The notes under the pieces are model-generated. The model was not told the origin of the DNA. It did not search any database and saw only the letters and a list, made by a program, of their open reading frames with translations. The position numbers and the translations under genes were made by a program. A stretch of 64,000 nucleotides of DNA from Cycas panzhihuaensis (lineage: Eukaryota; Cycadophyta): NCBI GenBank assembly GCA_023213395.1, contig CM041465.1, positions 115,389,741-115,453,740 of the forward strand. The letters run 5' to 3'. Numbering within the stretch: the first letter of the stretch is position 1; each line of letters opens with the position of its first letter. Of this stretch, positions 23,758 to 37,028 are shown one piece after another.

Positions 23758-26335
23758 TTATTTGGGACAACTCCTTAAAACATCCATCAAGGACATTCCC
23801 GCAATAACGGTATGGAGCTCATCAATGACAGAGAAGGGCTTACCCTTCATAGTAGGTTGGGTAAGTGCCCTTTGAAAATCGTAACAACCAGGATGCACGC
23901 GAATGGCCTTGGGAAAAAGAGGTGCTTCTAGAGGAGGGTTCTCCAGAAGAGGACCAGAAGGAATAAACGAATCAGCTGCTCCTTTGGCGGCTTGAGATCG
24001 AGTAAGGGCATACAAAGGAGTAGCCTCAAGCATTTGAATCACCTTCTTTCCCTTGTTCTAGGACTACGAAGGTGAAGGGGTGCATCGATTAGGGGAACGC
24101 GAAGAAGAAGATGAATCCCGGGTGGGCTTCCCTTTATTGCGGGAAGGACGAGAATTCAGTGATCTTCCTTGGTTTCAGTTGTTTTTAGGTTGAATGTTGC
24201 GATCATGTTCCCCATGTTTAGGGAATGGATCCTTATGGACCGATTAGTCTAGATTAGGCCTTGAGGCCCATTTAGGGAATGAATCATGTCAAGGGGCATC
24301 CTTGAGATGCTGGGCCCTACAACGTGAGTCATCATGGAAACACTCATCATGAATGGAACACCACTTCTTCTTAAGTAAGGAATCAAGTTTACTCATTTGA
24401 GAGGACTGGGTGTTGCCATTCCTAGGGAGGGAAGCTTGGATAGCTTGCTGAATTTGTTTATTAGAAGTTGGTGATAAAGGAGCTTGTAGTTTAAGATCCT
24501 TCATCGTATATTTAAATGAACGTACAATGGATGTAAGGGGATCTAGGGTCTTCTCAGTTGGATGAGAAGAAGACCTAGAAGATTGTTGTGGTTTAGTATC
24601 TTTAGTTGGGGGTGGTGCCTCACGTCACTGTGAGGGCTTAAGAGGTTTCTTGAGTCCAGCCTAGATCTTAATAGCCTCAAGCGCTAAGCACTTTACAATA
24701 GCGGAGTCACATGTAGTTGCCCCCATCTTAAGGACTTCCACATGTACTTTGGGGTGAAGTGCGTTAACAAAAAGGTCCCTCTTCAATTCCTAGGGCAACG
24801 TGGCCTCAGTAGAATGAAGAAGATCATGGAATTATCACACAAAGTCATGATTCATCTCATCGTGACCTTGTTTAAACGATAAGAGGGATTTCATTCCACT
24901 TTCAAATGGTCGAACAACATCAAAATAATTGATGAACTCGTCCACAAGTTGCTGGAACGAGAAAATGCAATGAGTTAGAAGGCGATAAAACTACTTAAGG
25001 GCATTGCCTTGTAAGGATCGAGGGAATAGTTTTATTAGAATGTGGTCATAGGACCAGTAATCAATACACACCATAGAAAAACTATGGACGTACTCCACTG
25101 GGTCTTGTGAGGAAGTTCCATTAAATTTAGGAACTTTGGGAGGATGAGGCGGCAGATTGGTTCTTAATGCCTTAACAGATAATGGCATCGATCGATAGTC
25201 CATGAAGGGATGCACCCTTACATGGACCGTAGGATTAACATATGGTAATAAGCAAGGAACAAATGGGGGTGGTAAACCCATCCCTCCTTGAGGAAGCACC
25301 CCTTGTTGGTAAGTGACTTGAGGATAGGTGCCTTGAAAGGAAGCTAGGTTCCCTTGCGAAGGCGCAGCGTAAGAGGCTACGCTAGATGGTAGAAAAGAAG
25401 GGTGTGGAACTGGGTTTTACCCATATGGGCCACCCGTAGTTGGTGCAACTCTATATGGGTGTAGCGAGTCCACACCATAAGCTGGAATGTTGTTCCCTTT
25501 ACCCTGCCCCCAAGGTTGAGAGATATAACCTAGGGGTATGTAAAGGGAAGAACCACTAGGTTGGTTTTGGGGATATGTAAGAGCAGGTCCCATGTGACTA
25601 GTGGTGGTAGTGTTAGTAGGACCTCTAGGCCTACTAGGAAATGCATATGCCACATTGGGAGGTGGCACATTCACTTGGCTTGAAAAAGGTATGCTAACCC
25701 CAAGCTGGGAGAAAGACATACTGCGAGAGGGTCCTAAAGAACTAGGACCATGACGAGGAATAGAAGATGCGACATTTATCCCCAAGGTTAGTATAAGAAT
25801 AGAACAAGATAAATGTGCAAGAATAAAAGGGTTGCTTGTAGTAGGAGGGGTAGGTGCGGATGAAGAAGATGCTCCACCATGCAAAACATCTTCAAACCAC
25901 CTGGGACACGATTGAAGATGAGCCGCTCAAAAGCATTCACTAATAGCTTCAATCACATTGGCGGGAGGGGTATCTACGTGACTATAAAAGGTGGATGGGA
26001 CCTTGAAAGACGTAGACCTTTTAGGACGCTCCTCATAAAAATCACCAATCGAATGGTGGACCTCAAGAGAAAGCAGGTCTTCTATTACATGGGTAGAAGG
26101 ATGGATGTCAAAGGGGTGAGGTTGGTCACCTGGGTAGAAAAAAGGATCGTCACCCTCTTGGGTGGATCCTAGAATGGATGCAGGGAATTCATGAGTTCTT
26201 GATGCAAATGCATGATAGGCCCAATCAGAAGGATATCCTTCCATGGTTGAATCAGAATTTGACGATGAAAGAGGACAATACCTAGGATCTTCTAACAATG
26301 GAGGAAAACCATGTAAGCGACGAGAGAAGCATCAC
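23758..26335 (-). pseudogene. gag: gag of element C
   Basis: Minus-strand gag with the same block order as A: the N-terminal region (25927-26335, where the ATG is at once followed by TGA in place of CGA), the Pro-rich LGYISQPWGQGKGN region (25417-25884), the capsid block (about 24650-25299, PPHPPKVPKFNGTSSQDP), the zinc finger WCSIHDECFHDDSRC (C-x2-H-x4-H-x4-C), and the gag-protease linker (23758-24042). Stops and frameshifts split it throughout. Confidence 0.85.
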
Positions 26336-26485
26336 ATACAAGGCTTACCAACTCTTTAGAAGAAAGAAAGAGCCATAAGGAGTGCACGTTGGGGGCTACC
26401 CAATGAAGGAGATAAAGTGAAAGGAACCACTAGAAGGTAGCAATACCAACAGGAAGGGATGAAGATTAGCTCCCTTACTAGCAAG

Positions 26486-26503
26486 TCCCTAGTATGGTCG
26501 CCA
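26486..26503 (-). other. Primer binding site of element C
   Basis: Minus strand TGGCGACCATACTAGGGA, separated from the LTR end CATCCA by one base. It matches the family site TGGCGACCATACTGGGGA with one change. Confidence 0.7.
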
Positions 26504-26504
26504 G

Positions 26505-29259
26505 TGGATGCGCGTCTATGGGATAATCACCTAACTGAGTAGGAATAGTGAGGATGATCGATAACGGTATCGAGGGTGTGGATAGAAACCTACAAGTAAA
26601 GCAAGTACCATGCAGGGCACCCTGTGCACTAGAGTGCAAGTTCAAGACCTGCGGATGATACCTAACTAACCAAGAGTGGTTCCTCACCTCAAAGAGGAAA
26701 GGGGAAGGCGAGAGAGGTAGCCTGGATAAACTTAGAAGGAAAGTCCTCCCACCCTTAGATGGCTAGAAGGGGAGGAAGAGAATCCTCAAGCATTTCCCTA
26801 TGATGGAGGGAAACAAGCAGGAGCAGGGTAGGCAATAGCCTACAGTGTGGCTAGGACTTTCTCGGTTATTTGGCTAAGCAAATAGAGCTGAGAAGAGGAG
26901 AAGGGAGTGGGAGCGGGCAACAATCCCAAAATCTCCCTTAATGGTTCAACAAAGAAGGTGAGGATGATAGATCATGCATAAGCAAATGAAATCAAGCAAA
27001 AAGGCAAGCCAAAAGAGGCAAAGATTGGGTTTGCAAGCTAAGGAAAAGGCGAGGGGAAAATCTCCTAAAATCCTTTCCTTATATGAATGTGGTATGTAAA
27101 GTGCAAACATATAAATGCAAGCAAAAGATGTTAATTTCCTTCTCTCTTTTATGTTTGACCTATTTAACTAATGCATAGACCACAACTAAAAGTGCAAAAA
27201 GGAAAGCAAGGGCAAGAGAAAGAAGTACGTACTTGGGAGAGTAGTGGCCAATAGGAGACCTTGTCCACACACCACATACATCTTCACCAAGCCTGCAGAT
27301 GATGGAGGGGCTTCCTTACATTCCCCTTAGGAAAGGAAAAAAGAAAGGAAATAAAATGAAAGCAAAGAGCAAAACAAAAGAAACCTTACCCAGATCCAAG
27401 TTCTTAACACCTTTGCAAGAGCACCATGGCAGCCTACACATGCACAAACCTATCCCTTATAGAAAGGGGCTGCAAGAGATGATCTACATATATGCAAGTA
27501 TATATAAGTGATGTTAACATTAAAATATTAGAGAAAGATAATTACTGCAACAAACTCTACAAACTGTCTCTCAAGCAAGGCTGGACACCAAGTGAAATGG
27601 TACAAGGGAAGCCTCAGGATGGCTAACTCTCCACTAAAATCTTCACATGACTCATAGATGCAACAAGGTAGTGGGTAAAAGCCACTAAGGACAGCCAAAG
27701 ATTGCAAAGGGAAAGCAACAATGTGTTGAGAGGTAAGCGGGACGCGGAGTTGCTATGGGCAGCAATCCAATGTCCAAACCCTTGCTAATGAAGACAAGGG
27801 GTATCCAACAACATGGGGGACTCTACGGAGGTCTAAACGAGAGGCGAGTAGGCCTAGAATCAGCATAGCAAGTGGCTATGTATGTTGATAATCCAGCGCT
27901 GGCCTAGGGCTCAATCTCTCCTAATAATCTCAAGAAGAACATGGGATGAGAGAAGAGAAGGTGAGAAGGGATTACCCTTGGAGAGAAGGATTGAAAGGGG
28001 GGCTACCCCACCTTACTCTCTTCACCTAGCCTTGGAGCTCTTCTCTCGTTGTCCTCTTCAAGAAAACTAGCGGAGGGGAGGAGGAGCCAAGATGTAATAA
28101 GCAAGATATGATAGAAAGACAACTTTTCAATGGTGAAAACTGAAGGAAATGAGTAAATAAAGTAAGAAATGGGTCCAAACAGGGAGTAACTCACCAAAAA
28201 ATAGAAGAAAAGAGTTGGTAAGATCTGCTAGGAAGATGTATGATAGACCTAGGCCTACTAACAATAAGGAGGGCCCCTGTAGGGGTTTACAGGAGGCAAA
28301 TCCAACAGGCAGCTGAAAGGAGAACTGCTGGGTGAGTTATGGAGGAATCAACACCAAAAATACTTAATGGGACCTGAAGAGAGGCTTCCCACCATGGAAG
28401 CAAAGAGTTGCATTCATGTCTTGGCCTAAGGTTACAGGAAATATAGGCCTGTAGAAACACCTATGACAGAAGAAGCTGAAGAGCAGAGTTGCAGCAGAAG
28501 TTCTTATCTTTTGAGAGCAAAAAATGACCTAAGAGTCCTTAAAATGATGAGGGTATGAATACTTATACCCATCCCAGCCCTAAGAGGTTGAATAAGACAC
28601 AAATAGGGCTAAGGTGGATGCAAGGTCACGTGGTAATTTCGCGAAAAAAGCAAAAATTACCACGACAGATTTTTAAAAAATAACTTATGATAGTCGCACC
28701 GCGGTAAACTTCGTGGTACCACAACAAACTTTGCGGTACCACTAAGTTTACAGCAGTGTGAGACTAGAAAGCCAGAATGGTAGAATTCTGGGTTCTAGGA
28801 GCTTTGGGAGATGATTTGACAGGCCTAAGAGGGGCTGGTCCTCATGTCTAAGTGGCTAAGACAGTCTAGAAAGCACTTAGACAGAGGCAAGCAAAGCATC
28901 GATGAGCAAAGAATCCCATAATGAAGTGTTAAAAGCTCATGGTCAAGGTATGAACGGGTCATACAGACCAAAAAGGGACTGAGGCAGTGTGGAGACAACG
29001 CAGAAGGTCATATAGTGCCATGGGGACATCTACCTTGTGGAGAGGTAGGTCCCACTAGGTCTTCATATGCTCACAATACGACGAAAAGCATGAACAGGCA
29101 ACAAATGCAAAGTAGTCATGCAAATGAAGGAGGTAGTCATGCAGAGAGGCAATGCTTTTGTCAACCTTTCCAACGAAATGATGTAAGTGAAAAGGGAGAA
29201 GCATACCTGAGCTTACCTGAGTCAACCTATCCGTATCCATTCCCAGTAGCCAAGAAATA
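26505..29259 (-). repeat. 5' LTR of element C
   Basis: Starts (minus strand) TATTTCTTGGCTACTGG at 29259, a TG to TA change at the terminus, and ends GCGCATCCA at 26505; 2755 bp. It pairs with 14560-17317 throughout. The AAACTT/GGTACC block is at about 28695-28755. Confidence 0.9.
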
Positions 29260-29264
29260 GAGAG
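29260..29264. other. Target site duplication of element C, right copy
   Basis: GAGAG, identical to 14555-14559. Confidence 0.9.
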
Positions 29265-30061
29265 CAGGGATGCCGATGAGCAAGATGTGATTAGTTTTGA
29301 TTGGGAAAGAACTGGATCTCTAGGGAGTTACCATATGTTGATATATGATTGTACTCCTCCCTGTAAGGATTCCAACTTCCCGTGAATGATGTACTATATT
29401 ATTTTTGTATGATATAATTCATTATGTATATAGACAGGAGCCCATCAACACCCCATTTAATCCATGATGATGGTATTATGATGGTGTACTTGTTGTTTAT
29501 TTATTTATATGCTTATATGTTTATGTGTATGTAGACATGGGTGCATGAGTATACGAGGGGCTATGCATCATGATGATTTTGGTTGATTGTTGTATGATTT
29601 TTATTATCAGATCACCTGGGTTGCGCCTATGCCTCCTTTCATGTAGGACCACACTCATAGTGGGCACACACAACCACCTTGAGTGTAGGTGATAGATACA
29701 TGTGAGACTAAGAGATGGAGAACCATGCATGTCCATTGAAGGAGCATAATAGATATTCAAAGGAAGCGATAGTGAAGTGGGAGTGCATGTACTCAAGCAT
29801 GTGGCCTTAGTTAGGGTGTGTTTCTGAGCTCAGGGGTGATAGAAATATACGTTTCCAACTAGGAGGAAAGGTTTCCCATGGGAGGGAAATAAAAGATGCC
29901 ATTGGAGGAACTATAAAGATAGGAAGGCCACCCTAAGCTACCATTTCACTTATGGTTAGGAGGAATGGAGACATGCTTAGAGTGGTAGTTTAGGCTCATT
30001 TTGGAGCAAGAAGAGAGAGAAGTGGTGTGCCAAGCCTACATAGGGGTAGGGACAAGTCACA
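29265..30061 (-). mobile_element. Element B: region downstream of integrase
   Basis: Holds the tail of B's antisense gene and the intergenic block behind integrase. The stretch TATGATTGTACTCCTCCCTGTAAGGA (near 29345-29370) matches C at 21400-21425 and E at 40485-40510 reversed. No intact frame is visible. It is cut on the left by element C. Confidence 0.75.
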
Positions 30062-30494
30062 CATAGAATTTCTTTAGGAACTTACCATTGATAGCTTTCT
30101 CAAATTCAAGACCCTCCAAGGTTGCGATCCTATAGTCGTCGTTATCATGGTTTTCGAGAATGATGAAAGGACCAAGCCACTTAAGCCCAAATCAGGACAA
30201 GTAGTCGTAGAGATATTCCAACTTAAGGACATGGTCCCCAAGATGTAAAGGGTAGGGGCAAAGGCATTTGTCATACATCCTTCATGCCCTAGATTTAGAG
30301 GTGAGGTTCACTTGGTAAGTAGTCAAGTGTTTCTTGTCTAGGGCTTCGAGATCTAGGAGACGGGCCTAATGATAGGATTCCTTGTCAACAAGACCCCAAA
30401 GGGAAACTCATAAGGATGGGATTTCAACTTCTAATGGGAGGACTACCTCAGTTCCATACATAAGGGAGAATAGGGTCATCCCTATAGCTGTGCG
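30062..30494 (-). pseudogene. int: Integrase C-terminal part of element B (left of insertion E)
   Basis: Minus strand continues from the break made by element E: IRTAIGMTLFSLMYG at the break, then a degenerate stretch, then the conserved C-terminal ...YRIATLEGLEFEKAI.. motif near 30062-30130, as in C and E. The other part of the gene is at 46884-47600. Confidence 0.8.
30490..30494. other. Target site duplication of element E, left copy
   Basis: GTGCG abuts the TGTTTC start of the LTR and is identical to 46879-46883. On B's strand it is CGCAC, within the integrase Ile-Arg-Thr codons. Confidence 0.92.
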
Positions 30495-30997
30495 TGTTTC
30501 TCGGCTACCAAGAATGGACTTAAGATGGGTTGACTCAGGTAGGCAGAGGTATACACTTCTCACTTTTAGCTTTCGTTTGGTAGAAGTCGTCTAGAGTGTT
30601 GTTTGATGCACGCTTGCTTGCCATTTGTGTGATTGTATTACCTTCTTGCCTGATCACATCGCTTATACCTGCCGCATATTATTTAGCCTATGACGACCCA
30701 CCATGGGGCACTCCTCAGTGAGTCATGCACCCCATATGGTACTCAACTGCCCGCAACACCTCCACAGCTCCTCAAACATCACTGTTGGTTATGACCTGCT
30801 TGCGCCAACACACCTGTCATCACTTTGGGTCTCCTTCTAGGCATGATAGGACCCCCCCTGAGACTTATCTCTCTCTATTAGCCACTTGCCAGCCACCTAG
30901 GCATAAGCTCCCAGCCTGCCCAGCCCCTGCACACCCTTCTGTTTAGCTTTAGGCCTCAGTTCTGCCTTAATTTTGACTTTCAGTCCCACATCACTGC

Positions 30998-31050
30998 AAA
31001 CTTAGCGGTGCCATGAAGTTTGTTGTGGTACCGCAAAGTTTGCCATGGTG
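30998..31050 (+). promoter_or_regulatory. AAACTT/GGTACC inverted-repeat block in LTR promoter of E
   Basis: AAACTT and AAGTTT half-sites surround GGTGCC and GGTACC cores: a first unit at 30998-31021, then GTGGTACCGCAAAGTTTGCC. Related blocks lie about 130 bp upstream of the TATA box in the LTRs of B, C, D and F. They may be transcription-factor sites or simply a conserved hairpin. Confidence 0.45.
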
Positions 31051-31148
31051 CAACTATTTAAACTTGTTTTTTAAAATTGCCTCGGTGATTCGCCCTCGGG
31101 TACTCACCCCCACTGTAACCCTAAATGCACGTTTAGGGTTGGGGTGAG

Positions 31149-31155
31149 TATAAAA
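31149..31155 (+). promoter_or_regulatory. TATA box in 5' LTR of element E
   Basis: TATAAAA directly after TTTAGGGTTGGGGTGAG. The 3' LTR has the same at 44983-44989. This is the likely start region for genomic RNA. Confidence 0.65.
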
Positions 31156-33071
31156 CTAAAAAACAAAGCCATTTGCTAGGATTCTTGGTTCATTTTTTAC
31201 TCTCTACTCTAGCTCTCACTCTATAACCTCCATAGGATATGCTCCTCTGCTCTGGCTCCTCTTCCACAGGACACTTGCTATGTCTCAGGCCTTGGTCCAG
31301 CAGCTTCAGGCTCCCTTTTTGTAGGTCTATTTCGTGGTAGGAAGGTACTCATAGCATCTTAATAAGCAAGCAAGCTCCAAGATTTCAGAGTTGCATCCAC
31401 GTTTGCCTCCCCTTCAGCCTAGGTCTGAAAAGCCTATTTGGCACAGGCTTTTCCTCTTAATTTCTAGCAGAATAAAGCTCCTTCCTTCTGTTGAGGTACC
31501 GCTTCAATGGTCCTTTAAGTTTCTTGGTTTTTTCCTTTCTTTTATGAGCAGTGTTGAGTCATTCCTTGCTCCTATCTTTGCATTTCATAGGAGCTTACCT
31601 ATTGCTCCTCATTTTATAATACTTCTCCTCTCCTTTCCCACAAGCTCACTCTAGGGTGGCTGTGCAAGAGGGCTACATAAGGATGGTTGAAGGGAGAAAG
31701 GCGAGATCAGTCCCCTTGTTGGCCTTCTTCCTAAGGGTTTTACCCTTCCCTTCCTTCCTCTTCCACTTCATACCTCTCTCTGGAGTTGGGCCATGGATAT
31801 TGAGAGCTTATTTCCAGTTCTAAAAATAGCATTGGCAGCCCTTGTCACGAGTATTTTAGACCTGTACTCTCAAGTTTTGGGGATCACATAAGCCCCAAAC
31901 CCATCTCGGTCGGTTTGTGATCCTTGGCTTGTCCCAGCTTGACGATTTACTGCCCATAGCACTTCGTCTCTTGGGTTTGACTGTGTATCATTTGGTTAGT
32001 TTATCACCTCTTTTGTATATTGTCCCATATAGCCATTACACCCTACTTTTCCCCCATTGAGGCTATGTGGAGGTGCTTGTGGGTAAGTTGGCCATTTCGA
32101 GGCTAACTTCCTCATCTTAGTCACTTCTTGGTATCACTTTGATTTGAGTCTTGCTTGGAGGTTTTGGAGTAGAGTGTAACATTTCTTTATCCTAATTTAT
32201 TATCAACTTCTTGTATTCATATATATATATTAGGCATATTTGGCAGCCCCCTCTTCTGGGAGGGAGAAAGCTTTATTTTGTGCTTGGCAAGTTTACGGTA
32301 ATGGAAGTACAAAGGAGGCAGACTTCTTGATAGGTTAGTCTCTAGCTAGTAGTGCTTTCATTTTCCTTCATTGCTCTTTTTGTTGCTTTGCTTTCACATG
32401 ATTAGGGAAGGTAAGGTAGCCCCTCGTCTGTTCACAGCAACCATCTTTGGCTAGCCCCTCACCCATGCGACAAGTTCAAGTGGATGAGTGTGTAAAGAGT
32501 GGAAGGTCGTAACATCCCAACCACGCTTCTTTTCTAGATATTCCTTGTCCCCTTTTTTTGTCCTTTTCCATCATGTTTCTTTTATGCACACATCACATGC
32601 TAAAAACACATAGGAAGCAAAAAGGGAAAGAACTCATTCTTACATTTACGAATTCTTTTTATAGTTGTTTATATCATGTTTAGATAGGTCTTAAGTATGA
32701 GTCGCACATTCCTTACACCCCATCTAGCCCACACGTAGGCCATCGTATCTCACACACATTTGTTCGCATGTTGCCTTCTCCTTATCGTGAGAAGGCACAA
32801 CTTCCTAGATCCCCTCTTCCTCTTCCTAGCCATCCAAGGGGTAGGTGGGCCTCTTCTTTTGGGACAACTGAAAGCCTCACCTTGCGTCCTTTTCTGGAGG
32901 TTTCCCTAGGGCAATTGGGCACCATCCGTGGATCCCGAATCTGCGCTCCAGTGCATGGATGTCCTGCGTGGTGTTCCTTCTTGCTATTAAGGTCCTATTT
33001 ATAGCCTGACCATACCTTAGTTTGTTACACTCTTCTAAGCATAGAAGACCATCCCGTAGATGCGATTCCAC

Positions 33072-33089
33072 TAGTAACCATACTGGGGA
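33072..33089 (+). other. Primer binding site of element E
   Basis: TAGTAACCATACTGGGGA, one base after the LTR end. It differs from the family site TGGCGACCATACTGGGGA at three bases, all G to A or C to T. Confidence 0.65.
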
Positions 33090-33236
33090 TGTACTAGTAA
33101 GGGAGCTAGTCTCGCTTCTCTTTCTGTTGGTGCTATTTCTTTCTAGTAATCTTCCTTATTTTCCCTTTCCATTGGGCAGCCCCCAATGTGTGCTTCATAC
33201 CCCCTTTTCTTCTAACAACTTTGGCAAAGGAATTGT

Positions 33237-35560
33237 ATGCGACGTTTCTCACGTCGTTTACGAGGTTTGCCACCTTTGTTAGAAGACTCTTCATATCACC
33301 TACTTCCATCGTTGGAATCTGATTCGACAATGAAGGGCTATCCTTCTGACTTGGCATATCACGCCTTCACCTCAGGAACTCATGAGTTCCCTACGTCTAT
33401 TCTGGGATCCACCCAAGAGGGTGACGATCCTATCTATTACTCGGGTGACCAACATCACCCCATCGACATTCATCCTTCTACCCATGTGGTAGAAGACCCG
33501 TCTTCTCTCGAGGTTCACCCTTTGATTGGTGATTCTTATGAGGAGCACCCTGAGGGGTCCACATCGTTTGAAGTCCCATCAACCTCTTATGGACACGTGG
33601 ATACCCCTCTCGCTGACATGGTTGAAGCTATTAGCGAGTGCTTTCAAGCAGCTTGCCTTCAATCGCATCCCAGGTGATTTGAAGATGTTCTGTGTGGTGG
33701 AGCATCCTCTTTATCTACTCCTTTGCCACCTTTTTCATCCGCACCTGCCCCTCCTACTACTAGTAACCCTTTCATTCCTATGTATTCATCTCGCTCCTTT
33801 CCTACACCAACCATGAGGGTGAATGTTGCACCTTCTATCCCTCGCCAAGGTCCTAGTTCTTCAGGACCCTCTCATGGTATGTCTTTCCCTCAGTTAGGGG
33901 TCAGCATACCTTTCCCTAGCTAGGCTAATGCACTATCCCCTAACGTGATGCATGTATTCCCTGGTAGGCCTATGGGTCCTACTAACTCTTCAGCTGCTAG
34001 TCATATGGGACTCACTCCCACATGTCCCCAAAACTAACCTATTGATCCTTCCTTTTACATACCCCTAGGTTACACTTCTCAACCTTGGGGGCAGGGTAAA
34101 GGGAACCACCTCCCAACTTATGGGGTAGACCCTCTACACCCATATAGAATTACACCACCTATGGGTGTCCCATATGGGCAAAACCTGATTCCACACCCTC
34201 TTTTTCTGCCATCTAGTGTAGCCCCTTTCGCTGCACCTTTGTTAGGGAACCCAACTCCCTTTCAAGGTGCTTATCCTCAAGCCCCCTTTCAGCAAGGGGC
34301 ATTTACTCAAGGAGGGATGGGTTTGCCACCCCCATCTGTTCCTTGTTCACTACTCATTCATTGATCCTTCAGTCTAGGTAAGGGCATGTCCCTTCATGGA
34401 CTATAGATTAACACCACTGTCTACTGAGACATTAAGAACTAATCTGCCATCTCATCCTCCTGAAGTTCCTAAATGTGATGGAACTTCCTCACAAGACCCA
34501 GTAGAACACGTGCGTAGTTTTCCTATGATATGTATAGATTACTAGGCTTACGACCACATATTGATGAAGTTATTTCCATGATCTTTACAGGGCGATGCCC
34601 TTAAGTGGTTTTATCACCTCCCTACCCACTCTATCTTTTCATTCCAGCAATTGGTGGACACATTCATCAACTACTTCAATGTAGCTCGTCCTTTCAAAAG
34701 CAGAATGAAATCTCTCCTTTCTCTTAAACAAGGTCACGATGGAATGAATCGTGACTTTGTGCGACAATTCCATGACCTTCTTCACTCCACTAAGGCCACG
34801 TTGCTCGAGGAGCTGAATAGAGACCTTTTTGTTAATGCACTTTGCCCTAAAGTACATGTGGAAGTCCTTAAAATGGGGGCGACCACATGCAACTCTGTGA
34901 TTACAAAGTGCTTAGCGTTGAAGGTTATTAAGATCCAAGACGGACTCAAGAGGCCTCTCAAGCCCTCATAATGTTGTGAGGCACCTCCCTCAACCAAGGA
35001 AACTAAACCTTCATAACCCACTAGGTCTACTTGTCACTCAACCGAGAAGACCTTGGACCCCCTTACTTCTACCATATGTTCGTTTGAATGTACGATGAAG
35101 GAGCTTAAACTTCAAGCCCCTTCATCTCCAACTTCCAATAAACAAATTCAACAAGCTTCTTAAGCTGCTCCTCCTGCGGGGGGTAATACCTAGCCTTCTC
35201 AAGTAAGGAAAGCAGATCCTTCACTCGAAAAGAAGTGGTATTCCATCCACAGGGAGTGCTTCCATGATGATTCATGTTATTGGGTGCAACACCCTTGTGA
35301 TGCCCCATAACGTAATTCATCTCCCAGGTAGGCCTTGAGGCCCAATCTTGATCAACCTGTCCATAAGGATCCATTCCCCAAATATGGGGAGCGTGATCAC
35401 AATGCTTAACAAAGAAACAACCAAAACTAGGGTAGATCCCCTAATTCTCGTCCTTCACATGGTAGAGGGAAGGATGCGCGAGATTCAGCATCCTCCTCGC
35501 GTTCCCTTGACCGCCATGCTCCCTCACCTTCGTGATCCTGCAACAAGGGAAAGAAGGTGA
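33237..35560 (+). pseudogene. gag: gag of element E
   Basis: The start is the ATG at 33237 (MRRFSRRLRGLPPL), 150 bp after the primer site. The first block is 146 aa and stops at a TGA where CGA is expected. Further in-frame blocks hold the proline-rich region (33723-33923), the HPYRITPPMGVPYGQN region (to 34364), the capsid domain (34440-34971; LQGDALKWFYHLPTH and FNVARPFKSRMKSLLSLKQG) and the zinc-finger region (35230-35290), where residues are damaged. Most stops are TAG or TGA in place of CAG, TGG or CGA. Confidence 0.88.
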
Positions 35561-36393
35561 TTCAAATGCTTGGGGCCACTCCCTTATATGTCCTAACTCT
35601 GTCTCAAGCTACAAAAGAGGCAGTTAGCACCTCTACATCTACATCACACCTTGATCCTCCTTCAGAAGCTTTTCCTCTAGAGATACCTTTGCTTCCCAAG
35701 AACGTTTCCATTCGTCCTAGTCACTTTGACTTTAGGAGAGCCCTTACCCAACCCATAGGAAAGGGTAAGTCATTTTCTGTAGTCGAAGAGATTCATACTG
35801 TGGCTATCGGGATGTCCATCAGGGACGCCTTGAAGAGCTGTCCCGAGCAATGAATGCTCCTCTTGAAAGCTTTAGGATTGAATGACGTGCCTATTCACAC
35901 TTTGGGCATCACCCAGAGTCATTAACCCGTCATCTCCTTTGCTCCTAAAGATCTTCCTCCAGCCGGTGAAAGGGAGCACCAATGGAACTTCCCTTTCACC
36001 ATCACCATAGACACACCTGATTGTATCTTGTGAAGGACTGTCATTAATAATGGCTCTTCTATTAATACTATGCCCTTATGTGTCATAAAAGAGCTTAGCA
36101 TTTCTACCTTGGAACCTATTCCATGGCGATGTCAAGGCTATGATGGTAGCAAGAAGACTCCTTTGGGGTCCGTCTCTGTCCCTCTTACACTCAAGGATAA
36201 GACCATCGTCACTGACATCGTTGTCCTTGATGTGGATGTTGATTACAACCTATTCTTGGATCAACTATGGCTTGACCAAATGAGAGTTGTGTGTTCTACC
36301 TGTTGGGGGCAACTCAAATTTATCCACAATGGGCAAATGAAAGTTGTCTCCTATGAGCGACCACCCATGAAACTAATCAAACCATCTACTTAA
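35557..36393 (+). pseudogene. pro: Protease and gag-protease linker of element E
   Basis: The linker (35557-35853, 98 aa) reads MIQMLGATPLYVLTLSQATK with GKGKSFSVVEEIHTV. The protease core (36070-36393) has the VTDIVVLDVDVDYNLFLDQ strand and WGQLKFIHNGQMKVV. The active site reads INNGSS where A and C have DNGS(S), so the catalytic Asp is replaced by Asn (a G to A change). A TGA and a TAA break the connection between the two blocks. Confidence 0.8.
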
Positions 36394-37028
36394 GCAAGCC
36401 ATGGCCAGTCAAAGGGAAGTAAAGGCCCTTCTACTCATGCCTCGGCTTGCTCCATTGGCATACCCAATCCATCTCACATTGAAGAAGACCTTGCATCTTC
36501 TTCTCCTAGTCTCACGTGCTTCACTCCTATTGGCATTGGGAGATATGGGTACCTCACCTCATTTAGTGATAATGAGTCTTACGATAAGGATGAGGATTGT
36601 CTTCATCCCGTTTCCTTCCTCCACACTAGTAGGTTGCACCTATTTCGTTCTAGATCCCAATCTAGAACCCATCTCATCGGTGAGACTAGCCACTCCCCTG
36701 TGTCACACATCGTCACTCTCATTGACTCATCCGTAGTTGGTTCTTCCTCTTCATCGCCTCCCACAGGTGACGACTTCAAGGAACTCCCTTTCGCTCTTCC
36801 TGAGGAGCCCCTTTGAGACTCTCTCCTAGAGTCTCCTGAGGAAGATAGATAACTGGGTGACCATCACGGTCCATTGTCCCTACTTCCTCTAGCGGTTCAT
36901 CTATTCAGAGTAAGGTCATCCATGGGGTGGATTACTTTGAAGATGAAGAAGCCCTACTTGAGTATTTAGTAGGCTCCATGCCCAACTTGCCTTCTAGTCA
37001 CCATAAGCTTGGCCACTAGAAGATTCTC

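Larger units (their letters stand above)
14560..29259 (-). mobile_element. Element C: complete-ended Tat-type element with internal pol deletion
   Basis: A 14.7-kb minus-strand element with two LTRs (26505-29259 and 14560-17317) and an exact 5-bp target duplication, GAGAG, at 14555-14559 and 29260-29264. Order on the minus strand is LTR, primer site, gag, protease, start of RT, deletion scar, end of integrase, antisense PMD gene, aRNH, LTR. LTRs differ at roughly 7% in a 230-bp stretch compared by eye. It is inserted in element B. Confidence 0.92.
30495..33070 (+). repeat. 5' LTR of element E
   Basis: Starts TGTTTCTCGGCTACCAAG and ends ATGCGATTCCA, 2576 bp. It carries the AAACTTAGCGGTGCCATGAAG block at 30998-31021, a telo-box-like inverted repeat (31117-31140) and TATAAAA at 31149. 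Confidence 0.93.

Noticed and set aside
14560-29259. Reading the similar LTR-like blocks at 14.5-17.3 kb and 26.5-29.3 kb as two separate solo LTRs
   Set aside because: The shared GAGAG duplication and the colinear gag-to-aRNH interior show that they are the two ends of one element.
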